NCBI RefSeq assembly: GCF_002119685.1
Contig: NZ_CP021108.1
Coordinates: 5,890,001-5,954,000 of the forward strand
DNA length: 64,000 bases
Origin: Bordetella genomosp. 8
GTDB taxonomy: Bacteria; Pseudomonadota; Gammaproteobacteria; Burkholderiales; Burkholderiaceae_B
Reading direction: 5' to 3'
Shown here: positions 54,155 to 63,175 of the stretch, one piece after another
How the letters are laid out: every line of letters begins with the position of its first letter
Position numbering within the stretch: position 1 is the first letter of the stretch
Translations under genes and position numbers: made by a program
Notes under the pieces: generated by a model
What the model saw: the letters and a program-made list of their open reading frames with translations, nothing else
Told to the model about the DNA's origin: nothing
The model's database searches: none

Positions 54155-55102
54155 CTAGCGACGATCCATGCCTTCCCAATACATTGCACAGCCCTGCTCG
54201 AGGCTGATTTCCGGCTTCCATTGCGCAACGCTCTGGATCTTGCTTACATCCAGGTATATCGCGCGCACATCAAACGGACGTGCCGGTCCAAATTTGATCG
54301 TTGGCTCCAGGCCGGTCACCCGGGAGACATGGTCGATGACGTCGCGCAATGAATGACCGACGCCGCTGCCGACATTGAACAGATTGAATCCTCGCAACCC
54401 GGCGACTGCCAGCATCGCGCGCACTGCATCGTCCATGTGGATGTAATCGCGGACCGCGTGACCGTCACCCCAGATCTCAATAACGTCCCCATTTATCACT
54501 TTGGAGAATATCGTGGGGATAACCCCCTGGGTGCCGATCAGTGTCTTGCCCAGGCCATATGGATTCGAAAGACGCAGTACCGAAATATCGAAACCATGCA
54601 GCATCGAATACAGCCGCATATAGTTCTCAATGGCACCCTTCACCACACCGTAGGACGATATAGGGCGGAGGACGTGGTCTTCGCGGACCGGCAGCTCTTC
54701 CGGGTTTCCGTAGACCGTTCCTCCGGAAGACAGAAAGACCAGCCCGCGTACCTGTGCCGTAACCATCGCATCCAGCAGCCTCAGCGAGCCAACCAGGTTG
54801 GTCTGGACGTCCAATACGGGATTCGCATTGGAAGTGCCTGGAATGGTGGAGCTGACCAGGTGATAGACCTGATCGATACCGTCGAGCACTTCATCGAAGG
54901 CGATCTGGCCGGCAATGTCCCCCTTGACATACTCCACGCCACCGTCGACGCCGGGCGTACAACTCCTGCCCATGACCCGTACCCGGGCTCCCGCGCGCAC
55001 CAGCGCCGCGGTCAAATGGCAACCGATAAATCCGTTGCCGCCCAATACCAGGATTCTCTTGCCCGCCACCGCGGAAGCCGCGGAAATCGGCTCGATCAAC
55101 GT
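54155..55102 (-). CDS. NAD-dependent epimerase/dehydratase of nucleotide sugars
   Basis: 315 residues from a TTG start preceded by AGGAG at 7 bases; longer frames exist but carry no family features. Extended SDR: LVLGGNGFIGCHLTAAL, SSGGTVYG, catalytic Y and K in SSYGVVKGAIENY, RLSNPYGLG, and VRDYIHMDDAV. Likely a UDP-hexose 4-epimerase (GalE-like) or dehydratase that feeds the nearby glycosyltransferases. It lies 73 bp upstream of the 1125-residue protein gene on the same strand. Confidence 0.85.
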   Translation of the reverse strand, partial: TLIEPISAASAVAGKRILVLGGNGFIGCHLTAALVRAGARVRVMGRSCTPGVDGGVEYVKGDIAGQIAFDEVLDGIDQVYHLVSSTIPGTSNANPVLDVQTNLVGSLRLLDAMVTAQVRGLVFLSSGGTVYGNPEELPVREDHVLRPISSYGVVKGAIENYMRLYSMLHGFDISVLRLSNPYGLGKTLIGTQGVIPTIFSKVINGDVIEIWGDGHAVRDYIHMDDAVRAMLAVAGLRGFNLFNVGSGVGHSLRDVIDHVSRVTGLEPTIKFGPARPFDVRAIYLDVSKIQSVAQWKPEISLEQGCAMYWEGMDRR

Positions 55103-55393
55103 CACACTCCTAATGGAAATACGAGAGGGTGATTGCCCCCATTTCGGCGTGGAGGCAAACACCGAGGCGTCATCGGAGACGCAGCTCACGGCCGCCAGTC
55201 GCATAAAGCACGATGCATGCTCGGCTGCTGTCGGCACGGCGCGAAGCCGCGTATTGTACTTGACGGTATTAATATGCCTCGGCCCGCCCCTCCCTTCAAA
55301 TTGTGTTTGACCACCACCATCTGTTAGCCGGGGCCGGGAGCCGGTGCGGCTGCCGAACTACAATCGCGAAGATTCAAGCTTTGTAGCATTCAA
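55103..55393. promoter_or_regulatory. Divergent promoter region of the two glycosyltransferase groups
   Basis: 291 bp between the epimerase start and the GT4-RgpF gene. TTGACGGTATTAATATG at about 55259-55275 is a candidate promoter segment. A GC-rich stretch at 55321-55346 looks faintly like a JUMPstart/ops element but has several mismatches. Nothing else stands out. Confidence 0.35.
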
Positions 55394-57901
55394 ATGGACG
55401 ACAACAAGGCCGAACGCATCGGCAACAGCGCGGATCTTCGCCCCTCCGGCGGCGGCGTCCGACGGGTTCTAGGGCGATACGCAGCGGGCCTCAGGCGGCT
55501 GTTGGGCAGGCCGCCAGGGCGGGGCGGGTCCATCCGGGCTGCTGACATCGACGACTTCGACCGTTCGTACTACCTCAAGCACAATCCCGATGTGGCGGCC
55601 AGCGGCATCGACCCCTACCAGCATTATCTGGCACACGGTAAGGCTGAGGGTCGCATTGCGGCACCCTTACGTCTCGGCTCCACCCCAGGATTCCAGCGCC
55701 TTCGACGCGACCGCGATAGCGTGCTGGTGGTTTCACACGAAGCTTCCCTGACGGGTGCGCCGGTGTTGAGCTGGAACCTGGCCGCCGAACTGACGTCGCA
55801 CTATAACGTGGTGGTGCTGCTTCTGGGTGGTGGGCCCTTGGCCGACGAATTCACGCGGATCGGAGCAGCCGTCGTGGGGCCGTTTCGGAACATCATCCTG
55901 GCGCCGCAGATCGCCGACTCCGTCCTCGACGAAATCCTTCAACAGGTGCCGCTACGCTTCGCGATAACTAACAGCGTGGTGTCCACCGCCGTGTGTGCGG
56001 CTCTGGCAGGACGGTATATTCCCAACGTACCCCTGATACATGAGTTCGCGGCTTACACAAGACCGCGTGGTCTCTTCGAAAGCGCCGCGCTATGGTCCGG
56101 GCAACTAGTGTTTTCTACACGCCTGACCCTGCAGAACGCGCTTGAGGACGAGCCGGCTGTCGCGAAGTGCCGGCGCGAAATTATTCCTCAGGGGCTGTGC
56201 CGGCTCCCACCACGGGGGACCGGCGACCAGATGCCGACCGGCGAGGGCGAACGCCTCAAGCGAGCCATCCTCGGCCAGACGCCACGCGGCGACGAGTTTG
56301 TCGTCCTGGGACTGGGAACCGTACAGCTGCGCAAGGGCGTGGAACTGTTCATCGCTGCGGCCCATCGCATGGTCGCGCTCGACGTGGCCACGAATTACCG
56401 GTTCGTCTGGATCGGGCCCAATTTCCGCCCTGCGGACGATTTCGAATATTCCGCTTACCTGGTGGACCAGATAAAGCGGTCGGGCCTGAAGGAACGGCTG
56501 ACCATCCTTCCCGAAACGCCGGATATCGAGGTCGCTTACGACGTCGCCGATATGCTGCTGCTCAGCTCGCGCCTGGATCCCTTGCCGAACGTCGCGCTCG
56601 ACGTCATGAGCCGGGGCATCCCCCTGGTCTGTTTCGACCAGACAACTGGCCTGGCCGATGTATTGGCGGACGAAGGACTAGGCGACCGTTGCGTTGCAGC
56701 ATATCTGGACGTCCATGACATGGCTGACAAGGCCTTGGCCTTCGCACGCGACGCTGAATACTGCGCTGCGACTGGGGCGGCGCTGCAGGCAATCAGCCAG
56801 CGGCGCTTCGACATGCGCCGGTATGTCACGCAATTGGAGGACCTGGCGGCGATTCGGCGGGCGGAACTCGACGCCGAACGCGAGCAGGCGCAACGCATCG
56901 CGAAAGCGCAGTTGCTGGATCCGACATTTGCATTGCCGCCTACCGTCATGTATCTGTCCCAGGAACAAGTAGCGAATTTCCACATTCGCTGCTGGACCTC
57001 CGGGATATCACGCCGCAAGCCATTCCCCGGCTTCCATCCTGGTGTTTACCGAGAAGAAGGAATGCCGTCCGGCGCGACGCAGGATCCGCTGCTGCACTAC
57101 ATCGAGGGCGGCCGTCCCGATGGTCCCTGGACAACCCGGGTAATCACCGAACATAGCCCCTTGACGGTGCCGCCCGCGGGGACGCGGATCGCACTGCACC
57201 TGCACGTGTATTACGCCGATATGCTGCCAGCCATACTGCGCGCACTCGAGGGCAATACCACGCTGCCCGATCTACTGATAAGCATCCCTGACGAGAGCTT
57301 ATGCGGACAAATGGCCAGTGAGCTGCAGGCGTACCGTGGCAAGGTGGCACGCGTGGCGGTCGTACCGAACCGGGGCAGGGATATCGGTCCGATGCTGACG
57401 GAATTCGGCGACTTGCTTCGTGAAGGGTACGACATCTTCGGACATGTACACACCAAGAAGACCGTAGACATCGCCGACGTGAGCGTCAGCGAAAAGTGGA
57501 CCGACTTCCTCTTCGAGAACGTGCTCGGCGGCGCCCATCGCATCGCGGATCGCATCGTGGGCAGACTAGCCACGGATCCGGAGCTCGGCATGATATTCCC
57601 GGATAATCCCGGCTGCATAGGCTGGGATAAGAACAGGCCGCATGCCGAGCTGCTAGCGGCGCGCCTGGGTATCACGCAACTCCCGAGCGAGTTCAATTTC
57701 CCGGTTGGAACCATGTTCTGGGCGAGAACGGATGCGCTGCGCGCGTTGCTGGATCTGCAACTGGAATGGGACGACTATCCTCCCGAACCGTTGGGCTATG
57801 ACGGATCGATGCTGCATGCCCTGGAGCGCCTGCTGCCTTTGGTTGTGAAGAACGCTGGAAAGAGGATCGCGGTCACGCGATGGGGAAAATCGAATCGTTA
57901 A
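55394..57901 (+). CDS. Glycosyltransferase with GT4 and C-terminal rhamnan-synthesis (RgpF) domain
   Basis: 835 residues. Residues ~50-95 hold the motif FDRSYYLKHNPDVAASGIDPYQHYLAHG, a small repeat-like module common in large polysaccharide glycosyltransferases. Residues ~110-490 are GT-B/GT4 (SHEASLTGAPVLSWNLAAEL, VLGLGTVQLRKGVELFI, SRLDPLPNVALDVMSRGIP). Residues ~560-835 match the RgpF rhamnan synthesis family (LHLHVYYADMLP, VPNRGRDIGPML, GHVHTKKT, FPVGTMFWAR). It likely adds two different sugars, possibly rhamnose. It is followed after 22 bp by a membrane protein gene. Confidence 0.87.
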   Translation: MDDNKAERIGNSADLRPSGGGVRRVLGRYAAGLRRLLGRPPGRGGSIRAADIDDFDRSYYLKHNPDVAASGIDPYQHYLAHGKAEGRIAAPLRLGSTPGFQRLRRDRDSVLVVSHEASLTGAPVLSWNLAAELTSHYNVVVLLLGGGPLADEFTRIGAAVVGPFRNIILAPQIADSVLDEILQQVPLRFAITNSVVSTAVCAALAGRYIPNVPLIHEFAAYTRPRGLFESAALWSGQLVFSTRLTLQNALEDEPAVAKCRREIIPQGLCRLPPRGTGDQMPTGEGERLKRAILGQTPRGDEFVVLGLGTVQLRKGVELFIAAAHRMVALDVATNYRFVWIGPNFRPADDFEYSAYLVDQIKRSGLKERLTILPETPDIEVAYDVADMLLLSSRLDPLPNVALDVMSRGIPLVCFDQTTGLADVLADEGLGDRCVAAYLDVHDMADKALAFARDAEYCAATGAALQAISQRRFDMRRYVTQLEDLAAIRRAELDAEREQAQRIAKAQLLDPTFALPPTVMYLSQEQVANFHIRCWTSGISRRKPFPGFHPGVYREEGMPSGATQDPLLHYIEGGRPDGPWTTRVITEHSPLTVPPAGTRIALHLHVYYADMLPAILRALEGNTTLPDLLISIPDESLCGQMASELQAYRGKVARVAVVPNRGRDIGPMLTEFGDLLREGYDIFGHVHTKKTVDIADVSVSEKWTDFLFENVLGGAHRIADRIVGRLATDPELGMIFPDNPGCIGWDKNRPHAELLAARLGITQLPSEFNFPVGTMFWARTDALRALLDLQLEWDDYPPEPLGYDGSMLHALERLLPLVVKNAGKRIAVTRWGKSNR

Positions 57902-57923
57902 TCACTCATTGAAAAGCAGCAGA

Positions 57924-59831
57924 ATGAGAATACGCCGCACACCGTACCTGTACAGGACCCTGCGCACTGCCACGCTGGTCGTGCTCGTGTACACGCTGGC
58001 CTGCCTGATGATCCCGTTCGAACCCGGAATGCCGGGGCCCTCCCTCGATCCGTCATGGCGCTATGCCATCAACGAGGCAGTGGCCCGGCACTTCGTTTTC
58101 GGCAAGGACCTGATCTTCACCTTCGGTCCATATGGTTCGCTGTACACCCAGATGTACCATCCCGCCACGGACACCCGCATGCTCGCGGGCAGCGCCTACC
58201 TGGCGGTGTGCTTCATCGGACTGCTGGTCTGGCTGACGCGGCGTATCAACGTGGTGTGGCGGCTTCTGCTGATCGTGCTGTTCGCGGGCGCGATGTATTT
58301 GACGGACGCTCTGTTCTTCGCATATCCGCTGATGGTGGCATTGCTGGCCTACCGTCTGGTGACCCCGCACCTCGACGACGCAGATCGCCCGGCTGCCACG
58401 CGGGGCTCGGTTGTCCCGGTCATCCTCCTGTTTTCGCCGCTGGGGCTGATCCCCCTGGTCAAAGGTTCCATGCTGCCGCTCTGCGTGGCGGTATCCGCGC
58501 TCTCCTTTCTATACGCGCTGATACACAGGCGTCGGGGAATCGCCGTCATATCCATCCTGTCGCCGCTAATTTCCATGGTCCTATTGTGGACGGGCGCCGG
58601 ACAGCCACTCCAGGCGCTGCCTGGGTACTTCTGGAACATGGTTCCGATCATTTCCGGGTATACCGAAGCCATGATCTTCCCGGCGCCGGGAGGCACCAAC
58701 GAAAAGTATGTCTACGTCGCGTCCACGCTGGTGATCCTGGTCGCGCTATTCACCGCGGGGCGGCTCCCGCTACTGGCCCGTCTTTATCTGGCGTTGGTAT
58801 TCGCCCTCTATCTCTTCCTCGGCTTCAAGGCAGGTTTCGTACGGCATGACGGCCACGCGTTGATCGCGCTGACCGGCGCGCTATTGGCCGCAATACTTGC
58901 ACGCACGGTCGTGGGCGGAATACTGATTCCCGTAGCCACCGTCATCGCGATCGGCGGCGTCGTCATCGGCATCAAAGCCTACATCGGCCCACCCGTGCAA
59001 CACACCTACTGGCGCATGGCCGAAGTGTATCGGTCGGGACCTACGGGCGTGCGTCTGCGGTTAAAGGATCCCGAACGGCTTGAACGCCATTTCGAGCGCG
59101 CGCTCGGCGTGCTGCGAGCTGAAGGCAACATCCCCTTGATGCAGGGGACCACCGACGTCTATCCGTTCGATCAAGCCTACCTTCTGGCTACGCGGAATCA
59201 GTGGGCGCCGCGTCCCGTACTGCAAAGCTATTCGGCCTACACGGAGTCGCTGGAAGAACTGGATGCGCAGCACGTCGCTGGCGACGGCGCGCCGGATAAC
59301 ATCGCCATACGCATTTTTTCGCTGGACGGACGTTATCCCTCGCTGGACGATGGCCCCAGCTGGCCAATCTTTTTCGCGCGCTACGAATTCGTCAGTCGGT
59401 CAGGACTGTTTTCCTACTTACGCAAGAAGACCACCTTCGAACCACCGGTGTATACCGGGCTGACCGATCTGACCGCTGCGCAGGGCCAATGGGTCGACGT
59501 GCCCAAGGCAGACATGGTTTATGTGAAGGTCCAGATCCAAAATACGCTCAAGGGCAAGGTCATTGCTCAGCTTTACCGGCCCTCCCCGCTACGAATCCGT
59601 GTCAGACTGGAAGACGGTACGGCACGCGATTATCGCTTGGTATCGCGCATGGGCGCAGCGGGCTTCGTGCTCTCGCCGTTGGTCGAAAGCGGGGAAGACT
59701 TCGAAAACGTCTATCGCGCGCCAGCGGCACTCGCGGGTAAACGGGTGACGGCTATGCAGGTAGTCGCCGAATACGGCGAGTCGCAATGGGATGACCGCTA
59801 TACCGTGAAGTTCTACGCGGTCAACCCGTGA
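57924..59831 (+). CDS. Large integral membrane protein of unknown function
   Basis: 635 residues from ATG MRIRRTPYLYRTLRTA; an upstream TTG in frame is possible. About ten hydrophobic segments fill residues 15-350; the last ~270 residues are soluble and probably periplasmic, with a beta-rich end (KFYAVNP). The first loop has GPSLDPSWRYAIN and FGKDLIFTFGPYGSLY. This layout (membrane part, acidic first loop, periplasmic tail) resembles GT-C transferases, but I do not recognise the family. Together with the GT4-RgpF gene it forms one transcription unit. Confidence 0.72.
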   Translation: MRIRRTPYLYRTLRTATLVVLVYTLACLMIPFEPGMPGPSLDPSWRYAINEAVARHFVFGKDLIFTFGPYGSLYTQMYHPATDTRMLAGSAYLAVCFIGLLVWLTRRINVVWRLLLIVLFAGAMYLTDALFFAYPLMVALLAYRLVTPHLDDADRPAATRGSVVPVILLFSPLGLIPLVKGSMLPLCVAVSALSFLYALIHRRRGIAVISILSPLISMVLLWTGAGQPLQALPGYFWNMVPIISGYTEAMIFPAPGGTNEKYVYVASTLVILVALFTAGRLPLLARLYLALVFALYLFLGFKAGFVRHDGHALIALTGALLAAILARTVVGGILIPVATVIAIGGVVIGIKAYIGPPVQHTYWRMAEVYRSGPTGVRLRLKDPERLERHFERALGVLRAEGNIPLMQGTTDVYPFDQAYLLATRNQWAPRPVLQSYSAYTESLEELDAQHVAGDGAPDNIAIRIFSLDGRYPSLDDGPSWPIFFARYEFVSRSGLFSYLRKKTTFEPPVYTGLTDLTAAQGQWVDVPKADMVYVKVQIQNTLKGKVIAQLYRPSPLRIRVRLEDGTARDYRLVSRMGAAGFVLSPLVESGEDFENVYRAPAALAGKRVTAMQVVAEYGESQWDDRYTVKFYAVNP

Positions 59832-59847
59832 CCCGTCGGCGCGTCGC

Positions 59848-61845
59848 CTACTGCCTGATCCACAATGAACGATACAGCGCCGATTCCGAGGCCGGGGTGC
59901 CATAGCGCAACTCGATATCGGCCCTGCCCTTGTCGTCATAGGCGAACGGGACGATATAGCCCTGGAACTCATAGCTGAGCTTGGACGCAGCCATCCGTTC
60001 TTCGCCATTCACAAGGACGGATAGCGTTTGATTGGCGACGGGCACGGTTCGCGCGCGCACGACGAGCTCGGCGCGGCTACCGGGTCGGCCGGAGGCATGA
60101 ATCCGCGTTTCGCTGCCCGTGCCCCACCGGACGCGTGGCAGCTCCCACTTTGGATAAGGGCCCTCGGGATTGCGCAGGTTTTCCACCGAGGAAAAGTCCT
60201 GGAGCACATCCTCGGGCCGGCGGTAAATCAACACCTCGCCACCGCCTATGGGATCGGCGATGCGCACAGGGGGATAGAAGAGCCCACTGGCTTCGATCAA
60301 CCGTATTTCACTGGCGCGAAATTCGGGGCTGGCGGTGGGCAGGTTGGGGAAGATCTCCTTGAAATCCGGAGACACCGCGAAAACCATGTCGGCACGACGG
60401 ATGTAGCTTTCGTGCTCACGCAGATCGCCCGATCGCTGGATCTCGATATTTCTCGGCGGCATCAAACCGCGCCGGAAATACTCGATCTCGAGGATGGTCG
60501 GGTTCACGAACACAGCGGAGGTGGTTAGCAGGATCGTCTTGCCGACAGCATTGTGGTCCATCGCCTGGAAGGCCTCATGGACCATTTCCCAGCGACTGGC
60601 GCCATACAACGGATCGGGATTGCCGTAAGGCTGCGGCGCGCGCCAGTGGAATTGGCTGATGGATAAGCCGGCCAGCAGCACGCAGAAGACCAGGCGGGCG
60701 ATCCGCGGCAGGGCCGTCGCGACGAATACCGCCGCCAAGGCGGCTGCGCAAAGGAAGACCGCGGCGAATGGCAGCCCATGCGGCCCTTTGAATGAGGGAA
60801 TGGTGACGGCGAGATAAGCGATCACGACGATCGCGACCACCTGGGCGGCCGTCATTGCCATGGAACGGTGACGACGTGACAACAGGATCAACAAGGCCGC
60901 TATACCGATGCCCACGCCCAGCCACAGCCAGGGACCCAACGACTCGGCGCCGGTGGGGCCGGTCAGGTAGTAAAGGACACCGGCAAGGAAAGGCAGGGGT
61001 TGCACCCAGATCGCCGCTTCGGACCCGAAAGCGGTCGTCCAGATGTAGTCCACCACGTGGCGCCACGCCAAAACGTAGTACGGGGCGGCCAAAAGCAAAC
61101 CAACGCCCATCGTCACCGCACCCGCGCGAATCACGCCGCGCCATTCACGGCGCCGCAAGGCAGGTAGGGCAGCAAAGAACATCGCGGCGATGAACAAGGC
61201 GATCGTCAAGGGGAAGACCGTAGGCTTCGCCCACAGCGCCGCGCCGAACGCCAGGCCGGCGATGACCTGCACGCGTCGCTGACCGAGCCAGTCACGGACC
61301 ACCATCCCAAGCGTGCCAACGGCGATGAAGAGACTGCAGTACATGTCCGGCCGGCATTCGAGGACCGTCATGCTGAAAAACGGCGCGGCCAGGAAAGCGA
61401 TCGCCAGCAGCGTCGTCTCGCGCAGAGGAAGCGGCGCCGCCATCCAGTAGAAGAGTCGGACGAAAAAGAAGAGAAGAATGCTGTTCGCGGCAACGGCTGC
61501 CCAGGGTTCTATTCCGAATAAAGCGAATCCCGAGAATGCCAGGGCCGTCGAAAGTGGCCCATGCGGCGGCGCCGCCACGGTGTAGGAGACCAGCTCATGA
61601 AGGCCGAATCGGTAGAACAGGACCAGCCGCCGCGCGGCGTCGCTGAAGTAGGAGCTGTCGTCATAGACGGGCGGCAATGACAATGCGCCGCTCTTGAGCG
61701 ATTGCATGATCAACAGAGTGCAACCGATAGCGGTCACGAGCAACGCCGCCAGCCATCTAAGTGCGGAGTCGTTGCGCATACCGTCAGGACTCATTGTCTC
61801 GCCGTAAGCGGTCGTTGTCGCGGCGCGATGGGAAACAAAGGTCAT
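59848..61845 (-). CDS. GT-C/ArnT-like membrane glycosyltransferase
   Basis: 665 residues from the first ATG; ATG MRNDSALRWLAALL at 61779 is a plausible later start. About ten transmembrane helices, with LPPVYDDSSYFSDAARRL giving the DD pair of GT39/PMT-type enzymes in the first periplasmic loop and VAAPPHGPLSTALAF next to it. The last ~250 residues are soluble with a jelly-roll-like end. It would move a sugar from undecaprenyl phosphate to LPS. The GtrA gene overlaps by 4 bp just upstream. Confidence 0.82.
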   Translation of the reverse strand: MTFVSHRAATTTAYGETMSPDGMRNDSALRWLAALLVTAIGCTLLIMQSLKSGALSLPPVYDDSSYFSDAARRLVLFYRFGLHELVSYTVAAPPHGPLSTALAFSGFALFGIEPWAAVAANSILLFFFVRLFYWMAAPLPLRETTLLAIAFLAAPFFSMTVLECRPDMYCSLFIAVGTLGMVVRDWLGQRRVQVIAGLAFGAALWAKPTVFPLTIALFIAAMFFAALPALRRREWRGVIRAGAVTMGVGLLLAAPYYVLAWRHVVDYIWTTAFGSEAAIWVQPLPFLAGVLYYLTGPTGAESLGPWLWLGVGIGIAALLILLSRRHRSMAMTAAQVVAIVVIAYLAVTIPSFKGPHGLPFAAVFLCAAALAAVFVATALPRIARLVFCVLLAGLSISQFHWRAPQPYGNPDPLYGASRWEMVHEAFQAMDHNAVGKTILLTTSAVFVNPTILEIEYFRRGLMPPRNIEIQRSGDLREHESYIRRADMVFAVSPDFKEIFPNLPTASPEFRASEIRLIEASGLFYPPVRIADPIGGGEVLIYRRPEDVLQDFSSVENLRNPEGPYPKWELPRVRWGTGSETRIHASGRPGSRAELVVRARTVPVANQTLSVLVNGEERMAASKLSYEFQGYIVPFAYDDKGRADIELRYGTPASESALYRSLWIRQ

Positions 61846-62225
61846 GGGGTATCTCGATGGTTATCACGTTTGCGCAGCAGCAAACGCGTCGCGGCAAATG
61901 TCAAAGGAATACTGGTGACGATGACGACGAGCATCGCCACCTGCTTCGTCATGCCGACCCTGTCTATCAGGAAGGACAGCATGAGCAGGCCATAGAGATA
62001 CTGCAGGCCGTACACCGCAGGATACATGGCGGCGGTCGCGACGGACGGCCGGCGCCGAAACACCAACAGGATGTTGATGGCATAGGAAAGCGCAATACCG
62101 AACACATACGTGATGGTGTAAGCCACCGAGGTACGCATGAACGACGCAAGCGCCAGGAACAACACGTATGTCACGGCCGTGTTGATGCCGCCTCCTACCA
62201 GGAAGCGGAGGAATTGCGACTTCAT
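61842..62225 (-). CDS. GtrA-family membrane protein (second copy)
   Basis: 127 residues, four hydrophobic segments. [22 protein letters not shown] is the GtrA signature, and the protein ends with a basic [10 protein letters not shown] tail. It overlaps both neighbours by 4 bp (WxcM-like enzyme upstream, GT-C protein downstream), so it is tightly coupled with them. Probable flippase for the undecaprenyl-phosphate sugar of this second module. Confidence 0.88.
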   Translation of the reverse strand: MKSQFLRFLVGGGINTAVTYVLFLALASFMRTSVAYTITYVFGIALSYAINILLVFRRRPSVATAAMYPAVYGLQYLYGLLMLSFLIDRVGMTKQVAMLVVIVTSIPLTFAATRLLLRKRDNHRDTP

Positions 62226-63175
62226 TCAGCTTTCTGTGCCGCGACCGCCTCGCGAAACTCTTCGTAGTTGCGGATATAGTCGCTGGAGTCGTAATGGTGC
62301 GACGCGAACACGATCAGCACCGCGTCCGAAGAATAGCGATACTGCGTACCCCATATCATCGCGGGCATATAGACGCCGAGGTTGGGCTTGTCCAGGGTCA
62401 CTTCCCGGCGATTGACGCCGTCATCCAGCAGAACCTGGCAGGACCCGGACACGCACACAAGGAATTGCTCGCACACCTTGTGGGCATGTTCGCCACGCAC
62501 TTCCTGGGTAGGCACACTGAACACCGTGAACTGCCGCTTGGGCATGAATGGAATATGCTGACCGAACTCCATCGCGAAAAGCGCACCCCTCATATCGGAA
62601 ACGAGCTTGAAGTTATGCAGGCTCGCTGCGCCGACACCGATGGGTGTCACACCTTCCGCCAAGGGGAACGCCGGCTCGGCTTGCGGCAGCGCATTCTCAC
62701 CGCCACGGCTTCCAACGTAGCCCATGATGCGCGCCGGATTGCCCGCGACGATCGCGTTGGGCGGGACGGAGCGAGTAACAACCGCGCCGGCCCCCACCAT
62801 TGCATGCGCGCCGATTTCATTCCCAGCCAAGATGGTGGCATTGGCGCCAATGGATGCGCCTTCACGGACGATGGTCCGGGCGAACGACTCCGGCCATACC
62901 CGGCTACGCGGGAACAGATCGTTCGTGAACGTCGCGTTAGGCCCGATGAAGACGTCGTCTTCAAGCGTCACTTCATCCCACACCTGCACGCCGCATTTGA
63001 TCGTGACACGATCGCCAATGACGACCTTGTTCTCGACGAATACCCCGTCACATATATTGCAGTCCTTCCCAATCCGGGCGCCCGGCAGGACATGGGCGAA
63101 CGCCCATACACGCGTGCCTTCTCCAACATTGGGAGACTCGCACAAGGCATTAGGATGAACGAACGGAGCGGTCAT
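62222..63175 (-). CDS. WxcM-like bifunctional protein: hexapeptide acyltransferase plus FdtA-type ketoisomerase cupin
   Basis: 317 residues from [23 protein letters not shown]. Residues 1-190 form a left-handed beta-helix acyltransferase (hexapeptide repeats such as [21 protein letters not shown], and [13 protein letters not shown]). Residues ~195-310 form a cupin like FdtA ([43 protein letters not shown]). In WxcM and the FdtA/FdtC pair these activities make and acylate dTDP-3-amino-3,6-dideoxyhexoses. No dTDP aminotransferase (FdtB) is in the window; it may lie to the right. Confidence 0.88.
   Translation of the reverse strand: MTAPFVHPNALCESPNVGEGTRVWAFAHVLPGARIGKDCNICDGVFVENKVVIGDRVTIKCGVQVWDEVTLEDDVFIGPNATFTNDLFPRSRVWPESFARTIVREGASIGANATILAGNEIGAHAMVGAGAVVTRSVPPNAIVAGNPARIMGYVGSRGGENALPQAEPAFPLAEGVTPIGVGAASLHNFKLVSDMRGALFAMEFGQHIPFMPKRQFTVFSVPTQEVRGEHAHKVCEQFLVCVSGSCQVLLDDGVNRREVTLDKPNLGVYMPAMIWGTQYRYSSDAVLIVFASHHYDSSDYIRNYEEFREAVAAQKAE

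Noticed and set aside
55321..55346. JUMPstart/ops-like element before the GT4-RgpF gene
   Set aside because: There is a resemblance to TGTTAAGCC and GGCGGTAG, but several mismatches and a GC-rich background make chance likely.
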